From contig JAMQCK010000267.1 of assembly GCA_024196135.1 (NCBI GenBank), forward strand, positions 1 to 32,648: a stretch of 32,648 bases of DNA, written 5' to 3'. Position 1 is the first letter of the stretch; every line of letters begins with the position of its first letter. This document shows positions 31,711 through 32,648 of this stretch, piece after piece. Position numbers and translations under genes: made by a program. The DNA is from Pleurotus ostreatus/Saccharomyces cerevisiae fusant (taxonomy: Eukaryota; Opisthokonta). The notes under the pieces were generated by a model, which saw nothing but the letters and a program-made list of their open reading frames with translations, was not told the DNA's origin and made no database searches.

Positions 31711-32535
31711 GGGTGACGCAGTCTGACACCTACCTCATTTCTGAAAGACAGAATGTTTAGAGTGTGCTCCCGCGCAGAGGATTCCATGTCGTCATTGGCA
31801 TTGTCATGGGCGATGTCGAGGGGAAAGAGAGTGCGCCAGCGGCGCAGAGATCACTGTCAGAGGCTCCTGAAGCTCCAACTGTCAGCTCCCGGGATGGTTA
31901 TCTGGGCGTCGATTGTTCTTGAGCTCCTTCGTGGACGCTGGGCGTGTCTTGCATACATGAAGGGTCAGTAATTCAGTTATCGTCGACTCGCATTGACGAA
32001 TGCGCGAGGTGCTCAAGTGAAGATGGTGAAGGCCCCTATTGAGGATCAGAACCTGACACTTTCGAATTCGACGCCTGTGATGCATGTCCGTGCTCTCAAG
32101 GGGTATGGGCTCAGCCCTCGTTCCTCTCGTGGGCACTGATCGTTATTTCGTGGCTAGTGAGCCCTTGGGTAGGAATACAAACGTCCGCCGAATTTCTGCG
32201 AATGTCAGTGACGTGTTTTGATGAGGGCACCCAACTTGGTCTTTCTGCAGCATTGCCGACGATCTGAGTACATGTCAACGAGCGATCCCTCCGCTTCAGA
32301 GTCCGCCTGGTCTTGGCGCTGCCATTGTTCCGAAAGCGTCGACGGCTGTCGTCGAGGAGGTCTGATCTGCCACGCGCGCGAGGCGTGATCGGAACGGCAT
32401 CGAAGACAAATGTTTCGGGTTCTTGTATCCCCACGCTCATATCCGGCTCAGTTAGTAATGACCACCATGTCAACATGTGTGAGCCGGGCGCCTTACCCTA
32501 TTTTTGTTCCAACTCCTTGACCTCTTACCACCACC
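31711..32535. other. Divergent intergenic region, nothing else recognised
   Basis: About 825 nt between the aquaporin promoter and the gene entering from the right. Frames here (for example minus strand 32111-32476) have no recognisable motif. It presumably holds the promoter of the right-edge gene. Confidence 0.35.
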
Positions 32536-32648
32536 ATGGCGTCCTCCAGCATCTCCACGTCTGTACATACCGACCGCGAACATAAATCGAAGGAGGTTTC
32601 GTCGACTTCGATCCATTATCCAGCGACACCTGCGGCGTACCCGGTGCG
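32536..32648 (+). CDS. Unidentified protein, first 37 codons (runs off right edge)
   Basis: ATG at 32536 in a strong context (CACCATGG). The frame stays open to the end of the window and encodes a Ser/Thr-rich, polar start (MASSSISTSVHTDREHK, then TSIHYPATPAAYPV). This looks like the disordered cytosolic N-terminus of a larger protein, as many fungal membrane transporters have. No domain is visible, so no function is assigned. The call rests on the start context and the composition. Confidence 0.4.
   Translation, partial: MASSSISTSVHTDREHKSKEVSSTSIHYPATPAAYPV

Noticed and set aside
1..32648. CRISPR array, transposase, reverse transcriptase or long terminal repeats
   Set aside because: Looked for on both strands; no regular spaced repeats and no transposon-type motifs were seen. 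The window is eukaryotic, so CRISPR would not be expected.

Overview
The window is nuclear DNA of a filamentous basidiomycete, probably an Agaricomycete. Nearly every gene is cut by many short GT-AG introns (mostly 46-70 nt), intergenic gaps are short, and the products are fungal in type: a mitochondrial Lon protease, an Adp1-like ABCG transporter, phi-like glutathione transferases (GSTs), F-box-like proteins and a UbiA-type terpenoid enzyme. The assignment to Agaricomycetes is a judgement from gene style, not from a marker sequence. I rebuilt exon chains by eye from splice signals, reading phase and family conservation; in every complete chain the exon lengths sum to a multiple of three.

Layout, left to right: the 5' end of a BRO1-like gene (- strand, runs off the left edge); about 1.5 kb without a convincing gene; a UbiA-family prenyltransferase/cyclase (+) with a 12-nt micro-exon; tRNA-Phe(GAA) (+); the mitochondrial Lon/PIM1 protease (+, 14 exons); an aminoglycoside phosphotransferase (APH)-fold kinase-like gene (+); a second tRNA-Phe(GAA) (-); F-box-like gene copy 1 (-); an Adp1-like EGF/ABCG transporter (-, 15 exons); three GST genes (two in tandem on -, one on +); an importin-5/Kap121-like karyopherin (-, 16 exons, apparently short at the C-terminus); F-box-like copies 2 and 3 (+, tandem); an aquaporin (-, 7 exons, two of them tiny); and the first codons of an unidentified gene (+) at the right edge.

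Housekeeping functions (Lon, karyopherin, tRNA, BRO1-like) are mixed with families that commonly expand in wood- and litter-decay fungi (F-box, GST, UbiA-type, aquaporin). The clearest structural themes are duplications: an inverted pair of intron-bearing tRNA-Phe genes; three F-box paralogues sharing one intron position, copy 1 inverted relative to copies 2 and 3; and a GST tandem duplication of about 1.85 kb that carries its promoter with it. I see no transposase, reverse transcriptase, CRISPR array or recognisable complete biosynthetic cluster. I cannot demonstrate a new multi-gene system. The best leads are the diverged GST cluster, the F-box family with its damaged third copy, and the unusual micro-exon structures.
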